A DNA stretch of 38,719 bases, taken from Planctomycetota bacterium (GTDB lineage: Bacteria > Planctomycetota > UBA1135 > UBA2386). The stretch covers positions 1-38,719 of the forward strand of contig JAQCBR010000025.1 of the NCBI GenBank assembly GCA_027621295.1, in the 5' to 3' direction. Both the position numbers and the translations under genes were made by a program. The notes under the pieces were generated by a model, which searched no databases, was not told where the DNA came from, and saw only the letters and a program-made list of their open reading frames with translations. Positions 19,783-26,789 of this stretch are shown here, piece by piece. The stretch's first letter is position 1. Each line of letters starts with the position of its first letter.

Positions 19783-20379
19783 ATGCTGAAGGATCTGCTG
19801 CGCGCGGACAGCCCCGACGATGTTGCGCTTGGGTTGCTGCGTCTCCTCGCCACCGAAGGAATCCGACACCACGAGGAGTCGGTCACCCAGCTGGAGCACG
19901 CCCTCCAGTCGGCACGTGAGTCCGAGACCGACACCGGGGACGACGCCGAGGTGATCGCGGCTCTGCTCCACGACGTCGGGCACCTCGTCACCGGTGAGGA
20001 GGTGGGCGCGGACGACTTCCTCGCCCGGGACCTGCACCACGAGGAGATCGGCGCGCGGGTCCTGTCCGCGTGGTTCCCGCCCGAAGTGACCGAGCCGATC
20101 CGGCTGCACGTGCTCGCCAAGCGCTACCTGTGCACGGTCGAGCCCGGCTACCGGGAACGACTCAGCGATGTCTCGGAGCAGTCACTGGTCCTGCAGGGTG
20201 GGCCGCTGACGGACGAGGAGTGCCGGCGGTTCGAGGCTGGCCCGTTCGCTCGGCGTGCGGTGTTCCTGCGCCGTGCGGACGATCGTGCGAAGGTCCGAGG
20301 TCGGCGGACGCGTGAGCTGTCCGAATACCTGCCGGCGATCGTCGCGGTCCTGGAGGAGCGGAAGCGGCGCGGCTCCTGA
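19783..20379 (+). CDS. HD-domain mixed-valence di-iron phosphonate oxygenase (PhnZ family)
   Basis: A 198-residue HD-domain protein of the phosphonate-degradation family (TIGR03276) that includes PhnZ, which uses O2 and a di-iron centre to cleave (R)-1-hydroxy-2-aminoethylphosphonate to glycine and phosphate. With a constant offset of five from the PhnZ numbering I recall, all iron ligands are present: H39, H63-D64 (LLHDVGH), H85, H109 and D166; the second-sphere E32, H67 and K113 are also kept. The exception is the iron-guarding Tyr24 of PhnZ, which aligns with H29 (RHHEESVTQLEHAL). No PhnY hydroxylase is nearby to make its substrate. The frame is open far upstream, but homology begins at this ATG. 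Confidence 0.85.
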   Translation: MLKDLLRADSPDDVALGLLRLLATEGIRHHEESVTQLEHALQSARESETDTGDDAEVIAALLHDVGHLVTGEEVGADDFLARDLHHEEIGARVLSAWFPPEVTEPIRLHVLAKRYLCTVEPGYRERLSDVSEQSLVLQGGPLTDEECRRFEAGPFARRAVFLRRADDRAKVRGRRTRELSEYLPAIVAVLEERKRRGS

Positions 20380-20427
20380 CGGCGGCGTGCCCGGACGGTC
20401 GGAAGGCGGGCTCCGTCACCGCCGCCG
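20380..20427. terminator. Possible bidirectional hairpin between HD oxygenase and methyltransferase
   Basis: CGGCGGCG (20380-20387) pairs with CGCCGCCG (20420-20427), with an inner GCCCG/CGGGC pair (20389-20393, 20407-20411). The right arm extends into the last codons of the minus-strand methyltransferase. The stem is interrupted and no T-run is present. Confidence 0.3.
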
Positions 20428-21330
20428 CAGCCGGGCGACGAAGAACGCTTCGTGGAACGCATCGGGGAGGACCCGGGCGGCTCGCGAGACCTCGTCCGGC
20501 CAGCGCTTGCGGCCCCAGCTCGTCAGGCCGGGCCGCGTGTCGACGCCGGGTCCGAGATCGACGGGGATGACCTCGGCGAGCGAGTCGGGGGCTCCGACGT
20601 GGGCGGCGAGCGTGGCTTCGTTCTCCTCCGGCGAATACGCGCAGGTCGCGTAGACGACGATGCCGCCCGGGCGCGCGCAGCGCAGCGCCGAGCCGAGCAG
20701 GCCCCACTGCTTGCGCGCCATGTCCCGGACCTTCTTCAGGCTCCAGCGTGCGAACGTCTCCGGATCCGCGGGGTCGAAGCGCGCCTCGGACGAGCACGGC
20801 GCGTCGAGCAGGACGCGGTCGAACGAGTCGTGGAACGGGCGCGGCACGCGGCGCCCGTCTGCCAGCACCGTGCGGACCGCCTTGTGCCCGGCTCGCTCGA
20901 GGTTCGCCCGCAGGCGGAAGAACCTCGCCTTCACGGCCTCGACGGCGACGAGGTCCCCGCGGCCGCCGAGCGCCTCGGCGAGGACCAGCGTCTTCCCGCC
21001 CGGCGCCGCGGCGAGGTCGAGGACGCGGTCGCCGGGTTCGGCGCCGACCGCACGCGCGCAGCGCTGGCTCGACGCTCCCTGGATGTGGATCGCGCCGTTC
21101 TCGACCAGCTCGCAGTGCGGGAGCGCGTCGCGGTCCTCGTGCGCGATGGCCCAGGTGCGCGGCAGGCCCGGCACGGGTTCGGGGTTCCGAATGCCGAGGC
21201 GCTCGAGCGCGGCGAGTGTGTCCGGCTCGTCGCCCGAGACCGGAACCCGGAACACGGGCCTCGGGCGTGCGCCGAGGCTCGCGGTGAGCGGTGCGTCGAG
21301 CTGGCGCCCCAGCTCGTCGATCCGCTCCAC
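20416..21330 (-). CDS. RsmB/NOP2-family RNA 5-methylcytosine methyltransferase
   Basis: A class I SAM-dependent methyltransferase that puts a methyl group on C5 of cytosine in rRNA or tRNA. LDLAAAPGGKT is the SAM-binding motif I of this family, LLDAPCSS holds the motif IV cysteine, and YATCAYSPEENE the motif VI cysteine; both cysteines of the NOL1/NOP2/Sun mechanism are present. GASSQRCARAVGAEPGD precedes motif I as expected. It lacks the N-terminal NusB-like domain of RsmB and the C-terminal domain of RsmF. GTG at 21330 is the first canonical start (304 residues), but family similarity (LPPDFVERI) begins upstream, where CTG at 21378 would give 320 residues and a CTGA overlap with the preceding gene's stop. 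Confidence 0.85.
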   Translation of the reverse strand: MERIDELGRQLDAPLTASLGARPRPVFRVPVSGDEPDTLAALERLGIRNPEPVPGLPRTWAIAHEDRDALPHCELVENGAIHIQGASSQRCARAVGAEPGDRVLDLAAAPGGKTLVLAEALGGRGDLVAVEAVKARFFRLRANLERAGHKAVRTVLADGRRVPRPFHDSFDRVLLDAPCSSEARFDPADPETFARWSLKKVRDMARKQWGLLGSALRCARPGGIVVYATCAYSPEENEATLAAHVGAPDSLAEVIPVDLGPGVDTRPGLTSWGRKRWPDEVSRAARVLPDAFHEAFFVARLRRR

Positions 21331-21374
21331 GAAGTCCGGCGGCAGCGCCGCCTGCGGCTCCGGAGCGCCCGCGT

Positions 21375-22823
21375 TCAGGGCTCCATCTCCCAGGCTGGCG
21401 GCAGGAGGCGGCGCTTGCCGTCGTGGCTGCGCGTCGGCTCGTCGCCGGCGTCGAAGTCCCGGTCCCAGAGCTGGCAGGTGACCTGCTTGTGCTTCTGGTC
21501 GAGCCCCTCGCAGTAGTTCGTGTAGATGCAGCGACGCACTGCCGCTCCGTGCCCGGTCTGGATCTTCGACCACCAGTCGGGATCGGCGAGCGACTGCCGC
21601 GCCGCGCCGACGAAGTCGCACATGCCGTTCGCCAAGGCCGCCTCGGCGAGCTCGAACGTGCCGATCCCGCCCGCGCCGACGACGGGCGTGTCGAGACCGT
21701 CGGCGCGGATCGCCCCGCGCACCGCGGCCGACAGGTGGAGGTTCCGGCCGAACGGCCCGCGCTCGTCGCTGCGGACTGTCGGCATGCACTCGTGGCCGGA
21801 CGGTCCGGTGTACGGATACGCGGCGTCGCCGACCTTGGGCTGCTTCGCGTCGTCGAACTTGCCGCCCTTGCTGACCGACACGAAGTCGATCCCGGCCCGC
21901 GCCAGCTCGCGCGCGTAGAACACCGCGTCATCGACGGTCGAGCCGCCGTCGATCGCCTCGTCCCCGAGCATGCGGCAGCCGATCGTGAAGCTTGGCGTCA
22001 CGCGGCCACGCACAGCGGCCAGGACTTCGAGCGGGAGCCGCACGCGCCCGGTCGGCGTGCTGCCGTAGCCGTCGGAGCGTCGGTTGGTCCGCGAGAGGAA
22101 GGACGCCATCGTGTACGCGTGCGCGAAGTGCAGCTCGACGCCGTCGAAGCCGGCGCGCTCGGCGCGAGCGGCGGCCGCGGCGAAGAGGCCGGGCAGGGAT
22201 TCCGGCAGGTCGCGGACGTGGTCGAGGTGCACGTCGTTGACTTCCTCGCGATAGCCGAAAGCCAGGTCCCGGTACTCCCGCGCGGTCAGAACGTCGCGGA
22301 GCGCGTCGTCCCCGAGGGCCAGGAGCGCCTCGCGCACGGTGTCCTCGTCATCCGTTCCGACCGCGGCGCGGTGCTCCGGCGTGATCGGGAGGAAACGGCG
22401 CAGGAACCGTTCTCGGTCCGGCCGCCGCCGGATCGCGAGGAAGTCGATCAGCTGGACGAAGAGGCGCGTCGTGCCGCCGCTCGCGGCGCGCACGGCCTCG
22501 ACGAGGCGCTCGAGGCCGGGCAGGAAGCGGTCGTCGCCGATCCGCAGCAGGGGCCCGCTGGGCACGTCGCGGATGCCGGTGGCCTCGACGACGAGGACAC
22601 CGGGCCTGCCCGCGGCGAACCGCGCGTACCAGTCGACGACGTCGTCGGTGACCTCGCCCTCCTCCGTGGCCCGCCACGGGACCATCGCCGGAACCCAGGT
22701 CCTGGTGCGGGCGGCGCAGGGCCCGACACGGAGCGGCGAGAACAGGCGAGATGCCCGGGCTTCCTCGGCCGTGGGCCAGCGCGTCGGCTGCAGCTCCCAG
22801 CGGACCGGCGGACGAGTCGGCAT
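21375..22823 (-). CDS. Old-yellow-enzyme family NADH:flavin oxidoreductase
   Basis: A 482-residue FMN-dependent TIM-barrel oxidoreductase. HFAHAYTMASFLSRTN with RRSDGYG is the family's HGAHGYL..FLSPxxNxRxDxYGG motif, and VVGAGGI plus FVGAARQSLADPD form the FMN phosphate site. The C-terminus has CIYTNYC and a following VTC cysteine, hinting at a partial iron-sulfur-type cysteine set as in 2,4-dienoyl-CoA-reductase relatives. The protein is longer than typical OYEs (about 360) because roughly 70 charged residues are inserted before the HFAHAY motif, and the N-terminus is extended. It probably reduces an activated C=C bond or demethylates an amine; the substrate is unknown. ATG at 22835 is an alternative start. 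It is followed at once by the methyltransferase gene on the same strand. Confidence 0.83.
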   Translation of the reverse strand: MPTRPPVRWELQPTRWPTAEEARASRLFSPLRVGPCAARTRTWVPAMVPWRATEEGEVTDDVVDWYARFAAGRPGVLVVEATGIRDVPSGPLLRIGDDRFLPGLERLVEAVRAASGGTTRLFVQLIDFLAIRRRPDRERFLRRFLPITPEHRAAVGTDDEDTVREALLALGDDALRDVLTAREYRDLAFGYREEVNDVHLDHVRDLPESLPGLFAAAAARAERAGFDGVELHFAHAYTMASFLSRTNRRSDGYGSTPTGRVRLPLEVLAAVRGRVTPSFTIGCRMLGDEAIDGGSTVDDAVFYARELARAGIDFVSVSKGGKFDDAKQPKVGDAAYPYTGPSGHECMPTVRSDERGPFGRNLHLSAAVRGAIRADGLDTPVVGAGGIGTFELAEAALANGMCDFVGAARQSLADPDWWSKIQTGHGAAVRRCIYTNYCEGLDQKHKQVTCQLWDRDFDAGDEPTRSHDGKRRLLPPAWEMEP

Positions 22824-22901
22824 GCGGCCGAGCATAGCAGCGTCGCCGAATTGCCCGGCCCTCCCTTCCGGTGCGTCCGCGGATCGCGAAGATCCGACGA
22901 C

Positions 22902-23252
22902 ATGCGACGCCTTCCGCTGTGGCCGCTCGTCCTCGTTGCCGGATGCGCAACGGACCCGGTGCCGTTCTCCGCTGCTCCGGTCGGCGCGCACGGGACCGTC
23001 GAAGTCCGCCTCCTCGAAGGCGGCTTCGTGGCCGTCGACGGAGAGAGGATGACCGTCGAAGAGATGCAGTACGCGCTGCGCGTTCGCTGCCGCGCGGCTG
23101 CCGCCGGGAGCGCCCCGGCGGTCCGCGTCGTTGCGCCTCCCGGTGGCGGTGCGGAGCACGCGGCTCTCGTGACGAGGATTCGAGAGGCTGCGTTCGATGC
23201 CGGAGTGGGCGGCCTGGAGTTCGTGACCGCTGGCGACCAGGGAGAATCGTGA
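22902..23252 (+). CDS. Small lipoprotein with ExbD/TolR-like periplasmic domain
   Basis: A 116-residue protein with a lipoprotein signal ending LVAGC (C15). The mature part has the strand/helix pattern of the ExbD/TolR periplasmic domain: EVRLLEGGFVAVDGERMTVEEMQYALRV, a basic strand AVRVVAPPGGGAEHAAL, then LVTRIREAAFDAGVGGLEFVT, matching the usual order of strand, dg/T-E-E helix, strand, helix and final strand. True ExbD proteins have a transmembrane anchor with an essential Asp; here the anchor is a lipid. No ExbB or TonB gene is in the window. The stop overlaps the next gene as GTGA. Family placement is inferred from pattern only. Confidence 0.6.
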   Translation: MRRLPLWPLVLVAGCATDPVPFSAAPVGAHGTVEVRLLEGGFVAVDGERMTVEEMQYALRVRCRAAAAGSAPAVRVVAPPGGGAEHAALVTRIREAAFDAGVGGLEFVTAGDQGES

Positions 23253-23923
23253 CGAATCCTGACCTGCTGATCTTCGACGTCGATGGAACGCTGCACGACG
23301 CGTTCGCGTGGTGGGGGCCGGTCATTCGCCGGGGCGTGCGCGCGTTCGCCGAGCAGGAGGGGCTCGACCTCGCGGAGCCCGACGACGCCGCGGCCCACGC
23401 CGTCGTCGGCATGAAGAACGAGGGGGTGTGGGCGCCGTTCCTCCCCGAAGCCCTCAAGCACCGCTGGAACGACCTCCGTGCGGTCGTGCTGCCGATGGAG
23501 TTCGCGGAGTTGCGCTCCGGGAACGACTACCTGTTCGCGGGCATCCGTCCGCTGCTCGCACACCTCCAGCAGATCGGTCTGCCGGTCGCGCTCGCGAGCA
23601 ACTGCCACCAGGGCTACATGGACGCGATGTGTGACGGCCAGGGCCTCGACGCGCTGTCCGGCTGGCAGCTCTGCCTGAGTTCGCCCGGCATCGGCACGAA
23701 GACCGACATGCTCCGCTTCGCGATCGAGGCCGCGGGCGCCGAGCGCCCGGTGATGGTCGGCGACCGCGAGCCGGACCTCGAGGCCGCCGAGGAGGCGGGG
23801 ATTCCGTTCGTCTGGCGGATCAACGACCGCTGTGACCTCGCGTCGTCGGCGCGGTTCGCGTGGGACGGTGATCCCGACGCCCTGCTCGCGGCGCTCGGAC
23901 TTCCGCGAATATCCGCAGGCTGA
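23249..23923 (+). CDS. HAD-superfamily phosphatase (phosphoglycolate-phosphatase-like)
   Basis: A 224-residue cytoplasmic hydrolase. D10-V-D12-G-T14 near the start (LLIFDVDGTLHD) is HAD motif I with nucleophile and general acid; LASNC is motif II, GTKTDML carries the motif III lysine, and VGDREPDLEAAEEAG supplies the metal-binding acids of motif IV. An alpha-helical cap lies between motifs I and II. The substrate cannot be assigned. The GTG start is preceded by GGGAGAA, a good Shine-Dalgarno, and overlaps the lipoprotein stop (GTGA), so the pair is coupled. It differs from the phosphonatase-like gene in having a normal DxDGT motif and no cap lysine. Confidence 0.85.
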   Translation: MTNPDLLIFDVDGTLHDAFAWWGPVIRRGVRAFAEQEGLDLAEPDDAAAHAVVGMKNEGVWAPFLPEALKHRWNDLRAVVLPMEFAELRSGNDYLFAGIRPLLAHLQQIGLPVALASNCHQGYMDAMCDGQGLDALSGWQLCLSSPGIGTKTDMLRFAIEAAGAERPVMVGDREPDLEAAEEAGIPFVWRINDRCDLASSARFAWDGDPDALLAALGLPRISAG

Positions 23924-23946
23924 CCCGTAGGCGTTCGCTGCCCGTC

Positions 23947-24315
23947 ATGTCGACATCCGCGCTGTTCTTCCTGTTCCTGCTCGCCGCCACCGCTCTGAAG
24001 ATCTTCGAGCGGCTGAACCGCGACCGCCTGCAGGTGATCCAGGAAACCCTGCGCGATCAGAACCTCGACGAGGCGTCCCGGCGGGAGCTGGTCGCCGAGC
24101 TCTCCCGTTCGCGCGGCGGCAAGGTGGGCCAGGAATGGGGGCTCGGCAAGATCACCTACGCGGCGGGCTGGATCTGCCTCTGTGTCGGTGCGGGCATCTT
24201 CTTCGAGTCGGACGGCCAGGAGGACGGCGCGCTCGCCGTCCTCGCGTTCGGGCTCGGACTCCTCTCGCTGCCGATCGCGCTCCGGGAGTTCGACCGGGGG
24301 ATGCGCAAGCGCTGA
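23947..24315 (+). CDS. Small membrane protein, unknown function
   Basis: A 122-residue protein with an N-terminal hydrophobic segment (SALFFLFLLAATALKIF), a charged helical stretch of about 45 residues (LNRDRLQVIQETLRDQ, then SRRELVAELSRS), and two further hydrophobic segments near the C-terminus (YAAGWICLCVGAGIFF and ALAVLAFGLGLLSLPIAL). No family is recognised. The layout resembles small scaffold-like membrane proteins. It lies 23 bases after the HAD gene, probably in the same unit, and is followed directly by a hairpin. Confidence 0.7.
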   Translation: MSTSALFFLFLLAATALKIFERLNRDRLQVIQETLRDQNLDEASRRELVAELSRSRGGKVGQEWGLGKITYAAGWICLCVGAGIFFESDGQEDGALAVLAFGLGLLSLPIALREFDRGMRKR

Positions 24316-24316
24316 T

Positions 24317-24339
24317 CAGCCCGTGACCGAATCGGGCTG
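24317..24339 (+). terminator. Hairpin after the small membrane protein gene
   Basis: A perfect seven-base stem (CAGCCCG / CGGGCTG) with a nine-base loop starts two bases after the stop codon. A second GC palindrome (GCCCGCGGGC) follows shortly. It probably ends the lipoprotein-HAD-membrane protein unit. Confidence 0.45.
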
Positions 24340-24434
24340 CGGGCTGTCTGGTGCCCGCGGGCAGCAGCGAGGAGGTAGCGGCGGCCCGGACGCCCTCGAA
24401 TGTGGTCGCCGGGCGCCCTACCTTCCCCGCTCCG

Positions 24435-25286
24435 ATGCCCGACATCTTCGAGGAAGTGGTCCGACTCCGGCGCGAGGGCGTGCCGGCTGCGCTCGCGACG
24501 ATCGTCGCGACGCGCGGGTCGACCCCCGGTCGGGAGACGATGCGCCTGCTGGTCCTCGAGGACGGGACCTTCCTCGGCACGGTGGGAGGGGGCTGCCTCG
24601 AGGCCGAGGTCTACGAGGCCGCGCTCGAGGTGCTGCGGACGGAGCGCACGCGGACGCTGTCGTTCCGCCTGACCGAGCATGACTCGCCCGACTCCGGGCT
24701 CCTGTGTGGAGGAGAAGTCACCGTGTTCGTCGAACCGATCACCACGCCGTCGCTGTGGATCTTCGGCGGGGGGCACGTCAGCCGCGCGCTCTGCGCCGTG
24801 GCGACGATGGCGGGCTTCCGCGTCACCGTCTGCGACGACCGGGAGTCGTTCGCGTCGACGGATCGGTTCCCCGAGGCGGCGTCGACCGTCGCGCGACCGT
24901 TCGTGGACGCGGTCGCGGACATGCCGATCCGGGCGAACAGCTACGTCGTCATCGTGACGCGGGGGCACAAGGAGGACGGCGTCGTCCTGGAGGCGCTCGC
25001 GCAGCGCTGGCAGGCGGGCGAGCGGCCCCGGTTCCTCGGGATGATCGGCTCCAAGACCAAGCGTGCGGTGCTGTTCCGGCACCTGCGGGACCGCGGTGAC
25101 GTGCCCGAGGACTTCCTGGCCGCGATCCGGAGCCCGGTCGGGCTCTGCATCGGGGCGCGGAGCCACGAGGAGATCGCCGTGGCGGTCGTGGGCGAGCTGA
25201 TCTCGGTGCGGAGGACCGGCGAGGACGCGGCCGAGGCCTGGAAGGCCCGCCGCCGCCCGGGTGCGGGCGCCGCGGACGAGGGCTGA
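24435..25286 (+). CDS. XdhC/CoxI-family molybdoenzyme accessory protein
   Basis: A 283-residue protein of the XdhC/CoxI family, which handles the molybdenum cofactor and delivers it, sulfurated, to xanthine-dehydrogenase or CO-dehydrogenase-type enzymes. The N-terminal XdhC domain reads VPAALATIVATRGSTPGRE and GTVGGGCLEAEVYEAAL. The C-terminal Rossmann domain starts with LWIFGGGHVSRALC, followed by VTVCDDRESFAS, VIVTRGHKEDG, FLGMIGSKTKRA and SPVGLCIGARSHEEIAVAV, all family hallmarks. No xanthine dehydrogenase, CO dehydrogenase or MobA-like gene is visible nearby. The upstream in-frame extension (from 24351) is not family-like, so the start is MPDIFEEVV. Confidence 0.9.
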   Translation: MPDIFEEVVRLRREGVPAALATIVATRGSTPGRETMRLLVLEDGTFLGTVGGGCLEAEVYEAALEVLRTERTRTLSFRLTEHDSPDSGLLCGGEVTVFVEPITTPSLWIFGGGHVSRALCAVATMAGFRVTVCDDRESFASTDRFPEAASTVARPFVDAVADMPIRANSYVVIVTRGHKEDGVVLEALAQRWQAGERPRFLGMIGSKTKRAVLFRHLRDRGDVPEDFLAAIRSPVGLCIGARSHEEIAVAVVGELISVRRTGEDAAEAWKARRRPGAGAADEG

Positions 25287-25313
25287 ACCCGGTCCCGGCG
25301 GCCAGCGTTGCGG

Positions 25314-25379
25314 TCCCCCGGGGGAGTCGGCATGATGCCCCACCCCCTGACCCCAAACCGAGAGGCCCGTGGACGGGCC
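25314..25379 (+). promoter_or_regulatory. Leader with a 12-base palindrome and a start-proximal hairpin
   Basis: TCCCCCGGGGGA at 25314-25325 is a perfect 12-base palindrome. At 25364-25379, GGCCCG pairs with CGGGCC around TGGA, ending 11 bases before the next ATG. Together they could form the leader of the secreted repeat protein mRNA, with the second hairpin covering the ribosome entry site. Confidence 0.35.
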
Positions 25380-25390
25380 CCATCGAGAGC

Positions 25391-26449
25391 ATGAACACGG
25401 CCCTCCGCACGACCGTTCGGTCGATCACAGCGGCGCTCGCGATCGCCGGCGCCGTCTCCGCCCAGAAGGACCGGATCGTCCTCACCGACGGCTCCGCCAT
25501 CGACGGCGTCCAGGTGACGAGCTTCGATCTGCGCAACGTCGAGTTCAAGCGGCGCGGCGCGAGCGAATCCAAGTCCACCGACCAGGTCGCGAGCCTCGAG
25601 GTCCAGAAGGTCAAGGACGCCTACCGCCGCGCCTACTCGTCGATCGGCACGAACGAGGCACCGGGCAACTTCCTGCAGGAGGCCGAGCGTCAGTCGGACG
25701 CGTTCCTCAAGCAGTTCGGCTACCAGGAGGCCGCCAAGCTGTTCATCAAGAACGGTCAGTACTCCGAGGCCTTCCAGGTCCTCGAGGAGCTGTCGTCGAA
25801 GTGCCCGGACAGCGGCTTCCTGCCGATGGTCCACCAGGTCAAGCTCGACTACTACCTCGCGCAGGGCAAGGCGAAGGCCGGCGATGCGTCGAGCGTCGCC
25901 AAGCGCTACTCGCTGGCCGCGTCGACGCAGGGCTACCCCCAGGGCTTCATCCTCGAGTCGCGCTTCTACGAGACGATGGCCCAGGCGGCCGCGGGCGGCC
26001 TGACCCCGGACCGCCTCCGCTCGGCGCTGCGTTCGATCCAGAACGAGGCCGGCGCCTACCCGAACGTGTCGAACCGCTGCCGCGTCCAGATCGCCGAGAC
26101 GCTGCGCGCCGAGAACAAGATCGACGAGGCGCGCTCGGAGTTCGAGGACCTGCTCGAGCGGGACGGCATCTCGCAGGCCGTCCTCGCCCAGGCGTGGCTC
26201 GGCCTCGGCAACTGCCAGTTCGCGGCCGGCACGCCGTCCAACCGCGAGCCGTTCCGCGACGCGCTGCTGTCGTTCCTCCGGATCATCGTCGAGGCCGACG
26301 GAGCCGATCCGGCGACCGTCGCCGAGGCGCTCTACATGGGCGGTCAGGCCGCCGACAAGTGGGGTGGCGAGGACGCGGGCCGGATGGGGCGTGTTCTCCG
26401 CGGTCGCCTGAAGCGCGACTACCCCGACAGCGAGTTCGCGCGCCGCTGA
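25391..26449 (+). CDS. Secreted tetratricopeptide-like repeat protein, unknown function
   Basis: A 352-residue exported protein with a signal peptide (ITAALAIAGAVSAQ). A short beta-domain follows (DRIVLTDGSAIDGVQVTSFDLRNVEF), a pattern often found at the N-terminus of planctomycete secreted proteins. The rest is helical with TPR-like pairs: YQEAAKLFIKNGQYSEAFQVL, NKIDEARSEFEDLLERDG, and QAWLGLGNCQF. Such repeats usually mediate protein contacts. No catalytic motif is seen. The gene stands alone, followed by 340 non-coding bases. Coding quality is strong. Confidence 0.75.
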   Translation: MNTALRTTVRSITAALAIAGAVSAQKDRIVLTDGSAIDGVQVTSFDLRNVEFKRRGASESKSTDQVASLEVQKVKDAYRRAYSSIGTNEAPGNFLQEAERQSDAFLKQFGYQEAAKLFIKNGQYSEAFQVLEELSSKCPDSGFLPMVHQVKLDYYLAQGKAKAGDASSVAKRYSLAASTQGYPQGFILESRFYETMAQAAAGGLTPDRLRSALRSIQNEAGAYPNVSNRCRVQIAETLRAENKIDEARSEFEDLLERDGISQAVLAQAWLGLGNCQFAAGTPSNREPFRDALLSFLRIIVEADGADPATVAEALYMGGQAADKWGGEDAGRMGRVLRGRLKRDYPDSEFARR

Positions 26450-26789
26450 CCGAGCGCGCCGTCGCCCTCCGCCCGATCGGCGTCGCAGGGCGTTGTCCGG
26501 CCTCGCCGGGCGCGGCTCGTCTGCCGCGGACGCAGCGGACGAACCCGCTGCGCCGCATCGCCCGCCCCGGTTACGCCGGGTGCACGGAGCGGTGGTTCCG
26601 AGGCCACGTCCGTCGCGTCGCCCCAGTTGTTTCGGCAGGGTGACGCGCGTCCGGTGGCCGTGTCGCTCTCGGGGTCGCGGGCGGTTCTCTAGGGCCGCGG
26701 CACGCGCCTTGCTCGGCGTGAGGCCCTTTCGAGCCGGGGGCCCACACGTCCTCGGCTATCGTGCTGGGCCCCCGAAACCCGCCGAAGCC
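26450..26789 (+). promoter_or_regulatory. Long intergenic region with a strong 5'-leader hairpin
   Basis: No convincing gene lies in these 340 bases; frames across them are Arg/Pro-rich shadows. The notable feature is an inverted repeat at 26735-26774: CGGGGGCCCACACG pairs with CGTG-C-TGGGCCCCCG, 14 pairs with one bulged C and an 11-base loop. It ends 15 bases before the binding-protein ATG, so it lies in the probable 5' leader of the ABC importer operon and could act as an operator, an attenuator or an mRNA stabiliser. No Shine-Dalgarno precedes the ATG. Confidence 0.45.
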
